From Dehalococcoidia bacterium (GTDB lineage: Bacteria > Chloroflexota > Dehalococcoidia > UBA3495 > JAAXIE01): 7,865 nucleotides of DNA. The DNA is taken from positions 1 through 7,865 of the forward strand of contig JAAXIE010000229.1 of assembly GCA_012270525.1 (NCBI GenBank), given 5' to 3'. The position numbers and the translations under genes were made by a program. Of this stretch, positions 1-6,834 are shown one piece after another. The notes under the pieces were generated by a model. The model did not search any database and had not been told where the DNA came from. It saw nothing but the letters and a program-made list of their open reading frames with translations. Position 1 is the stretch's first letter; each line of letters starts with the position of its first letter.

Positions 1-1
1 C

Positions 2-406
2 CTCCTGGTGGTACCGCTCACCTCGAAGGAAGACGAGGACGATAGCACCGTCCTCTACGTGGAGCCCCTGTTCATCCGGCCCTCCACCGAGGACTTCCCG
101 CCACTGAAGCAGGTGTTCGTGGCCGACGGCACATCCGTCGTGATGGCCGACACCCTTCAGCAGGGCATAAGCCAGCTTGTGAGCCTGGGAGGCAGAACGG
201 CGGGCTCCGATCCCCTCCCCGTGGAAGTCCTGCCCCTTGCGCCCACCCCGGACCAACCGCCCATCGACTTCGGCGAGTTGACCCCGGAATCCCAGCAACG
301 TCTGCAGAACCTGCTTGACGACATACGTACACTGATGGAAGACCTCGCGGACTTGGAAAGGGACCTGCAGGACGTCGCCGCACCAACCGAAGGGAGCATG
401 CAATGA
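2..406 (+). CDS. UPF0182 family membrane protein, C-terminal fragment (5' end outside window)
   Basis: This is the end of a large protein whose beginning lies left of the window. The reading frame is open from base 2. The residues L-L-V-V-P-L, then L-Y-V-E-P-L-F-I about 16 codons in, then L-K-Q-V-F-V-A-D-G-T-S-V-V-M and T-L-Q-Q-G-I, match the C-terminal signature of UPF0182 (COG1615) proteins. These are usually about 900 residues with several N-terminal membrane helices, none of which is in view. The family's function is not known. After the conserved block come a proline-rich linker and a charged, heptad-like helix (L-T-P-E-S-Q-Q-R-L through D-L-Q-D-V), a possible short coiled coil that is common as a variable tail in this family. 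The TGA stop overlaps the ATG of argD (ATGA), so the two are probably co-translated. Family assignment is fairly sure; role is unknown. Confidence 0.82.
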   Translation, partial: LLVVPLTSKEDEDDSTVLYVEPLFIRPSTEDFPPLKQVFVADGTSVVMADTLQQGISQLVSLGGRTAGSDPLPVEVLPLAPTPDQPPIDFGELTPESQQRLQNLLDDIRTLMEDLADLERDLQDVAAPTEGSMQ

Positions 407-1590
407 CCAGCAGCAACTGGATCGACATGGAAAAGCAGTACTACATGTTCACCGTGCGCAGGCAACCTGTGGTCATCGCCCGGGGCGAGGGCACCCGCGC
501 TTGGGATGTGGACGGCAAGGAGTACCTGGACTTCTGCGCTGGCTGGGCCGTCAACAACCTCGGCCATTGTCACCCCGCCATCACCCAAGCCATCGTCGAG
601 CAGGCCTCGACGCTGTTGCAGACATCCAACCAGTTCTACACCTTGCCCCAGTTGCACCTGGCCCAACTGCTGGTGGAAAACAGTGCCATGGACAAGGTGT
701 TCTTCAGCAACAGCGGTGCCGAGGCCAACGAGGGCGCAGTGAAACTGGCCCGCAAGCATGGCAAGAAGAACCGGGATGGGGCCTACGAGGTCATCACCGC
801 CTACAGCTCCTTCCACGGACGTACTATGGGCATGGTGGCGGCCACTGGTCAGCCCCATTACCAGGAAGCATGGCAGCCCCTCACCCCCGGGTTTGTGCAC
901 GTCGACTTCAACGACTTCGAAGCCATCGTTGAAGCCACCACCGACCGCACCGCCGCCGTCTTCCTTGAGCCCGTCCAAGGCGAGGGAGGCGTGAACATCC
1001 CCGACGACGACTACCTGCCACGGGTGCGTGAGTGGTGCGACTCCCAAGGCCTGCTACTGGTGCTGGACGAAATCCAGACCGGGCTGGGACGCCTGGGCAC
1101 CCTCTTCGGCTACGAGTCCTACGGCATCGAACCCGATGCCATGACCCTCGCTAAGGGTCTCGGCGGTGGGGTCCCCATCGGGGCCTTCATGTCCAAGGAC
1201 CACTGCATGTCCCTGGAGCCGGGCGATCACGGCTCCACCTTCGGCGGCAACGCCCTCACCACCGCGGCGGCCCACGCCTCCACCAAGTTCATCATCGATA
1301 ACGACATCCCTGCCAACGCCGTGGCCATGGGCGAGCGTCTCATGGGCGCACTGAACCAGTTGAGGGGCGAGTTCTCCTCCATTAGCGACGTGCGTGGCAA
1401 GGGTCTCCTGGTCGCCTTGGAGTTCGACGACAACATATCGCCCCGCGTCGTTTCCCAGTGCAACGAGGAAGGCCTGCTCCTGAACCCGGTCAAACCCAAC
1501 GCCATCCGCTTCATGCCCCCACTCACCATCACCCCCGAAGAGGTCGATCAGGGCGTGGAGCGTTTGGAGTCCGCCCTGCGCAAGATTTAG
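403..1590 (+). CDS. argD: Acetylornithine aminotransferase ArgD
   Basis: A 395-residue PLP-dependent class-III aminotransferase that moves an amino group between glutamate and N-acetylglutamate semialdehyde to make N-acetylornithine, a cytoplasmic step of arginine synthesis. Visible motifs: the G-E-G-T-R-A-W-D entry strand (28-35), the phosphate-cup S-G-A-E-A-N-E (104-110), F-H-G-R (137-140), E-P-V-Q-G-E-G-G (189-196), L-D-E-I-Q-T-G-L-G-R (221-230) with the Asp that contacts the PLP ring nitrogen, the Schiff-base lysine K251 in T-L-A-K-G-L-G-G-G, and H-G-S-T-F-G-G-N (276-283). Length is normal for the family. The ATG overlaps the upstream stop and has a good Shine-Dalgarno, AGGGAG at 391-396 with a 6-base spacer. 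The argG and argH context favours ArgD over related ornithine or GABA aminotransferases. Some ArgD enzymes also act on succinyldiaminopimelate (DapC), which cannot be judged from sequence. Confidence 0.95.
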   Translation: MTSSNWIDMEKQYYMFTVRRQPVVIARGEGTRAWDVDGKEYLDFCAGWAVNNLGHCHPAITQAIVEQASTLLQTSNQFYTLPQLHLAQLLVENSAMDKVFFSNSGAEANEGAVKLARKHGKKNRDGAYEVITAYSSFHGRTMGMVAATGQPHYQEAWQPLTPGFVHVDFNDFEAIVEATTDRTAAVFLEPVQGEGGVNIPDDDYLPRVREWCDSQGLLLVLDEIQTGLGRLGTLFGYESYGIEPDAMTLAKGLGGGVPIGAFMSKDHCMSLEPGDHGSTFGGNALTTAAAHASTKFIIDNDIPANAVAMGERLMGALNQLRGEFSSISDVRGKGLLVALEFDDNISPRVVSQCNEEGLLLNPVKPNAIRFMPPLTITPEEVDQGVERLESALRKI

Positions 1591-1634
1591 GCGGGTTTCA
1601 GTCCAAGCAGCCCACGTTCAACGGAAGGGTAGCT

Positions 1635-2840
1635 GTGGCGCAACAGAAAATCGTGCTTGCATACAGTGGTGGCTTGGACACGTCTGTCGCCATCTGCTGG
1701 CTGCAGGAACACTACAACGCCGAGGTCGTAACGCTGACCATCGATCTCGGCATGGTCGACCTCGAGTCCATCCGGCAACGGGCCCTCAGCATCGGGGCCG
1801 TCAACGCCGTGGGCATCGATGGCCGCCAGGACCTGGTGAAGGAGTACCTCTTCCCTGCCCTTCAGGCCGGTGCCATCTACGAGGAACAGTACCCCTTGGC
1901 CACCGCCTTGGGGCGCCCCCTGATCGCCCGGTACCTCGTGGAAGTAGCCCGGTCGGAGCATGCCTACGCCATCGCCCACGGATGCACCGGCAAGGGCAAC
2001 GACCAGGTCAGGCTCGACGTGTCTGTGGCTGCCCTGGCCCCCGACCTCAAGGTCGTTGCCCCCATTCGGGAATGGAGCATGAGCCGCGACGAGGAACTGG
2101 AGTACGCTCGGCAGCGCAACATACCCGTTCAGGCCGCCAACTCCCGTTATTCCACCGACGAGAACCTCTGGGGCCGCAGCATCGAGGCAGGCCCCTTGGA
2201 AGACCCGTGGCACGAACCCCCCGAAGATGTCTACCTGTGGACCGAACCCCTGCACAACACTCCCGATGACCCGGCATACGTCGACATCGAGTTCCTGCAG
2301 GGCGTGCCCATATCCCTCGATGGCGAGGCGATGAGCGGCGTCGACCTGGTCCAGCAACTGAACGCGACCGCCGGTCAGCACGGCATCGGCCGCATCGACC
2401 ACGTAGAGAACCGGCTGGTGGGCATCAAGTCCCGTGAGGTGTACGAGGCTCCCGCTGCCGTGGTGTTGCACACAGCCCACAAGGGGTTGGAAGCCTTGAC
2501 CCTGTCCAGGGACCAGGTACGCCTCAAGTCCCGGGTCGCCCAGGAATATGCCGACATGGTGTATAACGGGCTCTGGTACACAGCCCACCGCCTCGACCTC
2601 GACGCCTACGTCGCCAGCACTCAGCAGCAGGTCTCAGGCACGGTGCGCGTCAAGCTGCACAAGGGCAGTTGCACCGTGGCAGGCCGTCGCTCGCCCCATG
2701 CCCTCTATCGCGAAGACCTTGCGACCTACGGTCGTGGAGACACATTCGACCAGAGAGCTGCCGAGGGGTTTATCGCCATCTATGGGCTTCCGGTCCGCAC
2801 TCAAGCAGCAGTCCATGGAAGCCCGTATCCAGCGGAATAG
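1635..2840 (+). CDS. argG: Argininosuccinate synthase ArgG
   Basis: A 401-residue enzyme that joins citrulline and aspartate, using ATP, to give argininosuccinate. The N-terminus carries the PP-loop ATP site A-Y-S-G-G-L-D-T-S (9-17). Further family motifs are A-H-G-C-T-G-K-G-N-D-Q-V-R (114-126), Y-S-T-D-E-N-L-W-G-R-S (172-182), which contacts aspartate and citrulline, and G-R-I-D-H-V-E-N-R-L-V-G-I-K-S-R (252-267). Length fits the type I bacterial family at about 400 residues, and the end, with G-F-I-A-I-Y-G-L-P-V, is normal. I chose the GTG at 1635 because homology begins at once with A-Q-Q-K-I-V-L-A-Y. The open frame runs further upstream to about 1458, but that part lies within argD and resembles nothing. 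GGAAGGG at 1623-1629 is a plausible ribosome binding site. The 44-base gap after argD shows no terminator or promoter. The stop is TAG, in the same frame as argH. Confidence 0.96.
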   Translation: MAQQKIVLAYSGGLDTSVAICWLQEHYNAEVVTLTIDLGMVDLESIRQRALSIGAVNAVGIDGRQDLVKEYLFPALQAGAIYEEQYPLATALGRPLIARYLVEVARSEHAYAIAHGCTGKGNDQVRLDVSVAALAPDLKVVAPIREWSMSRDEELEYARQRNIPVQAANSRYSTDENLWGRSIEAGPLEDPWHEPPEDVYLWTEPLHNTPDDPAYVDIEFLQGVPISLDGEAMSGVDLVQQLNATAGQHGIGRIDHVENRLVGIKSREVYEAPAAVVLHTAHKGLEALTLSRDQVRLKSRVAQEYADMVYNGLWYTAHRLDLDAYVASTQQQVSGTVRVKLHKGSCTVAGRRSPHALYREDLATYGRGDTFDQRAAEGFIAIYGLPVRTQAAVHGSPYPAE

Positions 2841-2867
2841 GCTGGCAGCCCACCGCCTGTGCTCAAC

Positions 2868-4199
2868 ATGAGCAGCAGCTACACCGTCTCCATCCACTAC
2901 GACCGCCGTCTCTACCCGCAGGACATCGCCGCTTCCATTGCCCACGCCAGGATGCTGGCTCGTCAAGCCATCATCAGCGAGGAAGACGCCCAGCTTATCG
3001 TGCGGGGTCTGACTTCCATCCGCGAGGAGATCGAGGCCGCGCAATTCCCATGGCGGGACGACCTCGAAGACATCCACATGAATGTCGAATCCCGCCTCCA
3101 CGACCTCATCGGCCCCGCAGCTGGCAAGCTGCACACGGGCCGCTCGCGCAACGATCAGGTCGCCGTCGACATGCGGATGTACGCCCGGGAAACCCTGGAC
3201 GGCGCCTCCCGCGCCATCGCCAAACTCCAGAGAGCATTGCTGGCCCAAGCCGAGTCCCACTGCGAAGTCATCCTGCCCGGCTACACCCACATGCAGCGCG
3301 CCCAGCCGGTCCTGCTGGCCCACCACCTGCTGGCCTACTTCCAGATGCTGCAACGCGACCAGTCTCGCATGAAGGAATGCCGCGGACGCACCAACGTGTT
3401 GCCCTTGGGGAGCGGTGCCTTGGCCGGGGTGCCCTACCACCTCGACCGCGAGTGGGTCGCTTCCGAGTTGGGGTTCGAGAGCGTCACCGCCAACAGCATG
3501 GATGCTGTATCCGACCGCGATTACCTGCTGGACTTCCATTCGGCAGCCGCCACCTGCATGATGCACCTCTCCCGCCTCGGCGAGGAACTGGTGCTCTGGT
3601 CTTCCAGCGAGTTCGGTTACGTATCCATGGCCCCCGAGTTCTCCACCGGCAGCAGCATCATGCCCCAGAAGCGCAACCCCGATTTCGCCGAACTCGCCCG
3701 CGGCAAGGCCGGCCGGGTCTATGGCCACCTGGTGGCTTTGCTGACGGTGATGAAGGGCCTCCCTCTGACCTATAATCGTGATATGCAGGAAGACAAAGAG
3801 GGCTTCTTCGATACCACCGACACCCTGCTGTCAACCCTGGACGTGATGGCGTCCTTCGTCTCCACAATGGAATTCAACACCGACCGCATGAAGCGGGCCG
3901 CTTCCGACAGCTTCATGCTGGCCACCGACATGGCCGATTACCTTGTCGGCAAGGGGATGCCCTTCCGTCAAGCTCACGGCGTGGTGCGTGACTTGTGCGC
4001 CCACGCCCACTCCAACCAGCAGACCCTGCAGGAACTCCCCATCGAGACCTACAAAGGCTTCTCCGCCCTGTTCGAAGACGACGTGTACGCCATCACCCCC
4101 CGCGGCTCCGCAACAGCCCGGGACGTCGTGGGCGGCACCGCTCCCAATCAGGTGCTGAAAGCCCTGCAGGAAGCCAAACACTCCTTGGGGGAAGAATGA
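2868..4199 (+). CDS. argH: Argininosuccinate lyase ArgH, short N-terminus
   Basis: A 443-residue member of the fumarase/aspartase superfamily that splits argininosuccinate into arginine and fumarate, the last step of arginine synthesis. From the ATG at 2868, motifs are: V-S-I-H-Y-D-R-R-L (7-15), keeping the substrate-binding serine; [11 protein letters not shown] (88-98); Y-T-H-M-Q-R-A-Q-P (139-147) with the general-acid/base Thr-His; and the signature loop [11 protein letters not shown] (262-272) with the catalytic serine. The family usually has Q-K-K-N here; the second Lys is Arg in this protein. Oddly, the conserved N-terminal W-G-G-R-F box and about 15 residues present in most ArgH proteins are absent, and no other frame upstream encodes them. 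An in-frame GTG at 2859 is the only alternative start and adds three residues. Neither start has a clear Shine-Dalgarno, so translation may depend on coupling to argG, which ends 27 bases before the ATG. Identity is certain; activity with the short N-terminus is inferred from intact catalytic motifs. Confidence 0.93.
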   Translation: MSSSYTVSIHYDRRLYPQDIAASIAHARMLARQAIISEEDAQLIVRGLTSIREEIEAAQFPWRDDLEDIHMNVESRLHDLIGPAAGKLHTGRSRNDQVAVDMRMYARETLDGASRAIAKLQRALLAQAESHCEVILPGYTHMQRAQPVLLAHHLLAYFQMLQRDQSRMKECRGRTNVLPLGSGALAGVPYHLDREWVASELGFESVTANSMDAVSDRDYLLDFHSAAATCMMHLSRLGEELVLWSSSEFGYVSMAPEFSTGSSIMPQKRNPDFAELARGKAGRVYGHLVALLTVMKGLPLTYNRDMQEDKEGFFDTTDTLLSTLDVMASFVSTMEFNTDRMKRAASDSFMLATDMADYLVGKGMPFRQAHGVVRDLCAHAHSNQQTLQELPIETYKGFSALFEDDVYAITPRGSATARDVVGGTAPNQVLKALQEAKHSLGEE

Positions 4200-4885
4200 T
4201 GAGTCCCGAAACCGCCGCCCCCCACCGGATAAGATTGGCCCCGTCCATCCTGTCGGCGGACTTCAGCCGCTTGGGCGAGCAGGTCAAGGAGGCCGACCTA
4301 GCCGGTGCCGACTACATTCACGTCGACGTCATGGACGGCCGCTTTGTCCCGAACCTCACCATTGGTCCCGTGGTAGTGCAGGGCATCCGGGGCTCCACCC
4401 GCCTTCCCTTGGACGTCCACATGATGGTGGTGGAGCCGGAGAGGTTGGTCGACGACTTCGCCCAGGCTGGGGCCGACCATCTCATAGTCCAAGCCGAGGC
4501 CTGCACCCACCTTCACCGGGTGTTGCAGCAGATCCGGGACGCCGGATGCAGGGCTGGCGTGGCCATCAATCCGGCGACGCCCCTCTCGGCCATTGAGGAA
4601 GTGCTGCCCTTCCTGGACGTGGTGCTGGTCATGTCGGTCAACCCAGGCTTCGGCGGTCAGAAGCTGATACCGGAGACCGTGGGCAAGGTGGCCCGCATGA
4701 GACGCATTCTGGACGAGGGAGGATATTCCGCAGAACTTCAGGTGGACGGCGGGGTGAACGAGGCCACGGCCCGCACCATAGTCGATGCTGGCGCGACCGT
4801 GCTGGTGGCCGGTTCGGCTGTCTTCAACCAGCGGGAAACCGTTGCCGAGGCCATGGACCGCCTTCGCGCCAGCTTGGAAGCCTAG
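4196..4885 (+). CDS. rpe: Ribulose-phosphate 3-epimerase
   Basis: A 229-residue TIM-barrel enzyme that interconverts ribulose 5-phosphate and xylulose 5-phosphate in the pentose phosphate pathway. Motifs in order: L-A-P-S-I-L-S-A-D-F (14-23), the metal and catalytic segment I-H-V-D-V-M-D-G-R-F-V-P-N (41-53) with H42 and D44, L-D-V-H-M-M-V (72-78) with H75, N-P-A-T-P-L (125-130), M-S-V-N-P-G-F-G-G-Q (146-155), V-D-G-G-V (183-187) with the second catalytic Asp D184, and the phosphate-binding V-A-G-S-A-V-F (204-210). Strand five reads I-V-Q-A-E-A, with Q where many homologues have H. The first ATG overlaps the argH stop (ATGA). A second ATG follows at 4199 and sits at a better distance (7 bases) from the G-rich GGGGG at 4187-4191, so the true start may be either. 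It is probably translated as the last gene of the argD-argG-argH unit. Confidence 0.95.
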   Translation: MMSPETAAPHRIRLAPSILSADFSRLGEQVKEADLAGADYIHVDVMDGRFVPNLTIGPVVVQGIRGSTRLPLDVHMMVVEPERLVDDFAQAGADHLIVQAEACTHLHRVLQQIRDAGCRAGVAINPATPLSAIEEVLPFLDVVLVMSVNPGFGGQKLIPETVGKVARMRRILDEGGYSAELQVDGGVNEATARTIVDAGATVLVAGSAVFNQRETVAEAMDRLRASLEA

Positions 4886-4891
4886 TCCCCT

Positions 4892-5077
4892 CTACCGGCG
4901 GGGAAGCTTGTGCTGCGAGCGCAGGCAGCGCGTGCAGATCGGCACCTTCCGAGTAGTCCCGTTCACCGTCTGCGTGACCTTGTGGATGTTGGGCATGAAA
5001 CGGGTGCGGGTACGTCTCTTGGAATGGCTGACGTTGTTCCCCCACATCCCGATCTTGCCGCAGGTGTTGCACTTCAT
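4892..5077 (-). CDS. rpmB: 50S ribosomal protein L28 (bL28), four-cysteine form
   Basis: A 61-residue basic ribosomal protein of the large subunit. The sequence opens M-K-C-N-T-C-G-K, continues G-N-N-V-S-H-S-K-R-R-T-R-T-R-F-M-P-N (13-30), typical of L28, and closes with I-C-T-R-C-L-R. Cysteines at 3, 6, 48 and 51 form two C-x2-C pairs, the arrangement expected for the zinc-binding version of L28. The open frame extends upstream to 5185, but homology starts only at this ATG (5075-5077 on the plus strand), which has an AGGGA ribosome binding site (5086-5090 on the plus strand) 8 bases away. It converges on rpe with 6 bases between the stop codons and is transcribed away from fakA. In Bacillus-type genomes rpmB also lies between rpe and the fakA (yloV) region on the opposite strand, so the placement is an old synteny. 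Confidence 0.95.
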   Translation of the reverse strand: MKCNTCGKIGMWGNNVSHSKRRTRTRFMPNIHKVTQTVNGTTRKVPICTRCLRSQHKLPRR

Positions 5078-5085
5078 GATGCCGG

Positions 5086-5090
5086 TCCCT
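5086..5090 (-). promoter_or_regulatory. Ribosome binding site that fixes the rpmB start
   Basis: Read on the minus strand this is AGGGA, 8 bases before the ATG of rpmB. It supports the 61-residue form over a 97-residue upstream extension. Confidence 0.6.
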
Positions 5091-5092
5091 GT

Positions 5093-5121
5093 TTGACCGC
5101 TTTTTCGGCCTTCGCTAGAAT
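5093..5121 (+). promoter_or_regulatory. Sigma-70-type promoter for fakA-degV
   Basis: TTGACC at 5093-5098 (five of six bases match the consensus TTGACA) lies exactly 17 bases before TAGAAT at 5116-5121 (five of six match TATAAT). Spacing and orientation are right for a start near 5128, which gives a leader of about 50 bases before the GTG of fakA. It is the best promoter-like signal in the window, and it sits in the only clear divergent gap. Confidence 0.65.
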
Positions 5122-5135
5122 CGAGCGCAAAGCCT

Positions 5136-5141
5136 ATCATA
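5136..5141 (-). promoter_or_regulatory. Candidate -10 element for rpmB
   Basis: On the minus strand this reads TATGAT, five of six to the -10 consensus. No good -35 sits 16-18 bases upstream. An alternative pairing, TTGTCG with TAGGCT at 17 bases, is weaker at the -10. A start near 5129 would leave a leader of about 50 bases. Support is moderate because rpmB must be transcribed from somewhere in this short gap. Confidence 0.35.
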
Positions 5142-5164
5142 TGCGTTGAATGACGACAAGTTGC

Positions 5165-5176
5165 ACGGGTGCCCGT
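5165..5176 (+). promoter_or_regulatory. Small inverted repeat over the fakA ribosome binding region
   Basis: ACGGG-TG-CCCGT is a perfect 5-base inverted repeat (or a 4-base stem with a 4-base loop) ending 2 bases before the GTG start. The only Shine-Dalgarno-like run for fakA, GGGTG at 5167-5171, falls inside it, so folding would hide the ribosome site. The stem is very short, so this is only suggestive. Confidence 0.25.
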
Positions 5177-5178
5177 AG

Positions 5179-6828
5179 GTGTCACTAGACTCTGAAACCC
5201 TCGGCGGCCACGAACTCCAGCGTGCTTTCCAAGCCGCCATCCGGTGCTTTGAGCGCTATCGCGACGACATGAACGCGCTCAACGTCTTCCCCGTTCCCGA
5301 CGGCGACACCGGCACGAACATGCTCCTTACCATGCGCCAAGCCCTCGAAGAAGAAGCCTCGCATCCCTCCTCCGACCCTACCGCTGGCGATGTGCTGTCC
5401 CGCGTAGCCCACGGGGCCTTCCTCGGAGCCCGGGGCAACAGTGGCGTAATCCTGTCCCAGTTCCTCAAGGGCTTGGCCGACGGCAGCCGGTCCAGGAAGA
5501 GCCTCACCGCCCACGATGTAGCCGCCTCCCTGGAACAGGCTTCCGATGCGGCATACGCCTCCATGAGCAGACCCGTAGAAGGCACCATGCTCACCGTGGC
5601 CCGTGAACTGGCCGAGGCCGGTCGCCAGTCCTTGGAAAACGACACCCCCACACCCATCGCCGTCCTCCAAGCCGCCTCCACCGCGGCCCGCACCTCCCTC
5701 GCCAACACGCCAGCCCTGCTTCCCATCCTTCGCGAAGCCGGCGTCGTGGATGCTGGCGGGCAGGGTATCGTCCTCCTCATTGAAGCGATCAGCGCCTCCC
5801 TCTCAGGGCAGGACGTGGACTCCCTTGATTTCGAGATCTGCCGCCCTGCCGACGGTACCCTCGACGGGGCCATCACCGTCCTCCAGGATTACCTGGATGC
5901 AGCCGAGCAGGAAGAATACGGCTACTGCATCCAGTTCATGCTCGCGGGCGAGGAAATGCCCCTGCAGGAACTGCGCGACTGGTGCGCCGGCGTCGGCAAC
6001 TCCGTAGGCGTAATCGGCGACGGTTCCCTGGCCCGCGTCCACCTCCACGCACCCGACCCCGACGTGGTCTTCGCCCACGCAGCCGGCATCGGCACGATCA
6101 GTGGCATTCGCGTGGACGACATGGACCAGCAGCGCGAAGGCTTCGTTGCCCACCACCGCGGCGAACTGGGACCACTGGAGCAGGTCGTCGTCGCCGTCGT
6201 CCAAGGGGAAGGCTTCGAGGGCCTATTTCGCGACCTGGGCTGCCACCGAGTGGTGCTCGGCGGTCAGAGCATGAACCCCAGCACCCAGCAGTTGTTGCAT
6301 GCAGTCCAATGGCTTGGCGACAACGTGGTGCTGCTCCCCAACAACGGCAACGTGGTGGCAACGGCCAACCAGGCCGCCCAAGCCCATGGTCCGGGCCTGC
6401 ACGTCGTGCCGTCCAAGTCCCTCGTCCAGGGTATATCGGCCCTGCTGGCGTTCAACGACGCCGCACCGTTGCAGAGCAACCTCGACGCCATGAACGAGGC
6501 CCTGAGCACCGTTGTCACCGTCGAGGTGACCCAAGCAGTGCGTTCCACCTCCACATCGGGTGTTGAAGTGCAGGTCGGTCAATACATCGCTCTTCGCGAC
6601 AATGAACTCGTGGCCACTGGCGCATCCCCCAACACCGTCCTTGCAGAAGCCCTGCTCAAGCACGGCAACATCTCCGGGTGCCACATAACCCTCTACTGGG
6701 GGGCGGATGCCCAGGAAGCCGATGCCACGCAAGCCGCCAGCCTCCTCACCACACACGGGACCGACGTAGAAGTGGAGGTCCACTACGGCGGACAGCCCTT
6801 CTACCAGTACATAGCTTCGCTGGAGTGA
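5179..6828 (+). CDS. fakA: Fatty acid kinase catalytic subunit FakA (DAK/YloV family)
   Basis: A 549-residue protein of the DhaL/YloV family. FakA phosphorylates fatty acids held by a FakB (DegV) partner to acyl-phosphates, which feed phospholipid synthesis. The N-terminal DhaL kinase domain (about 12-210) has N-V-F-P-V-P-D-G-D-T-G-T-N-M (35-48), whose aspartates 41 and 43 bind Mg-ATP; G-A-R-G-N-S-G-V (83-90); P-V-E-G-T-M (132-137); and D-A-G-G-Q-G (191-196). The middle domain has Y-G-Y-C (247-250) and V-H-L-H (287-290), matching the Cys and two His reported for FakA as metal or catalytic residues. The C-terminal domain has G-G-Q-S-M-N-P-S-T (361-369), L-P-N-N-G-N-V (386-392) and a closing H-Y-G-G-Q-P-F-Y. 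Length is normal (about 550). An in-frame TAG lies directly before the GTG, and the next start codon (Met31) falls inside the conserved domain, so this start is nearly forced despite a poor ribosome site. degV follows after 6 bases. Confidence 0.92.
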   Translation: MSLDSETLGGHELQRAFQAAIRCFERYRDDMNALNVFPVPDGDTGTNMLLTMRQALEEEASHPSSDPTAGDVLSRVAHGAFLGARGNSGVILSQFLKGLADGSRSRKSLTAHDVAASLEQASDAAYASMSRPVEGTMLTVARELAEAGRQSLENDTPTPIAVLQAASTAARTSLANTPALLPILREAGVVDAGGQGIVLLIEAISASLSGQDVDSLDFEICRPADGTLDGAITVLQDYLDAAEQEEYGYCIQFMLAGEEMPLQELRDWCAGVGNSVGVIGDGSLARVHLHAPDPDVVFAHAAGIGTISGIRVDDMDQQREGFVAHHRGELGPLEQVVVAVVQGEGFEGLFRDLGCHRVVLGGQSMNPSTQQLLHAVQWLGDNVVLLPNNGNVVATANQAAQAHGPGLHVVPSKSLVQGISALLAFNDAAPLQSNLDAMNEALSTVVTVEVTQAVRSTSTSGVEVQVGQYIALRDNELVATGASPNTVLAEALLKHGNISGCHITLYWGADAQEADATQAASLLTTHGTDVEVEVHYGGQPFYQYIASLE

Positions 6829-6834
6829 CACCTT

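Noticed and set aside
157..1047. Long minus-strand open frame opposite the UPF0182 tail and argD
   Set aside because: It mirrors the coding frame of argD, has low-complexity Val/Gly/His composition and no recognisable motif. Such shadows are common at high GC with strong wobble bias.
1458..1634. N-terminal extension of ArgG
   Set aside because: It overlaps argD, looks like out-of-frame code, and ArgG homology begins at the GTG at 1635.
1591..1634. Terminator or promoter between argD and argG
   Set aside because: No stem with a T-run and no paired -35/-10 were found. The gap is only 44 bases.
1587..2588. 333-residue minus-strand open frame opposite argG
   Set aside because: Shadow of a well-supported gene, with no family resemblance and no ribosome site.
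2783..2797. M-G-F-R-S in an alternative frame, considered as a remnant of the ArgH W-G-G-R-F box
   Set aside because: The following residues do not align with the ArgH N-terminus, so the likeness is chance.
2634..3728. 364-residue minus-strand open frame opposite argG/argH
   Set aside because: Composition and position are those of an antisense shadow, and it crosses a gene boundary.
2669..3775. 368-residue plus-strand open frame in another frame over argG and argH
   Set aside because: Rich in Arg, Pro and His as expected of out-of-frame GC-rich code. It was also read for a missing ArgH N-terminus, and none is there.
3995..4195. N-terminal extension of Rpe
   Set aside because: It lies wholly within argH and has no Rpe homology. 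The ATGs at 4196/4199 fit the family start.
5078..5185. Longer L28 form starting upstream at 5185
   Set aside because: The extra 36 residues have no L28 likeness, and the AGGGA site lies just before the short start.
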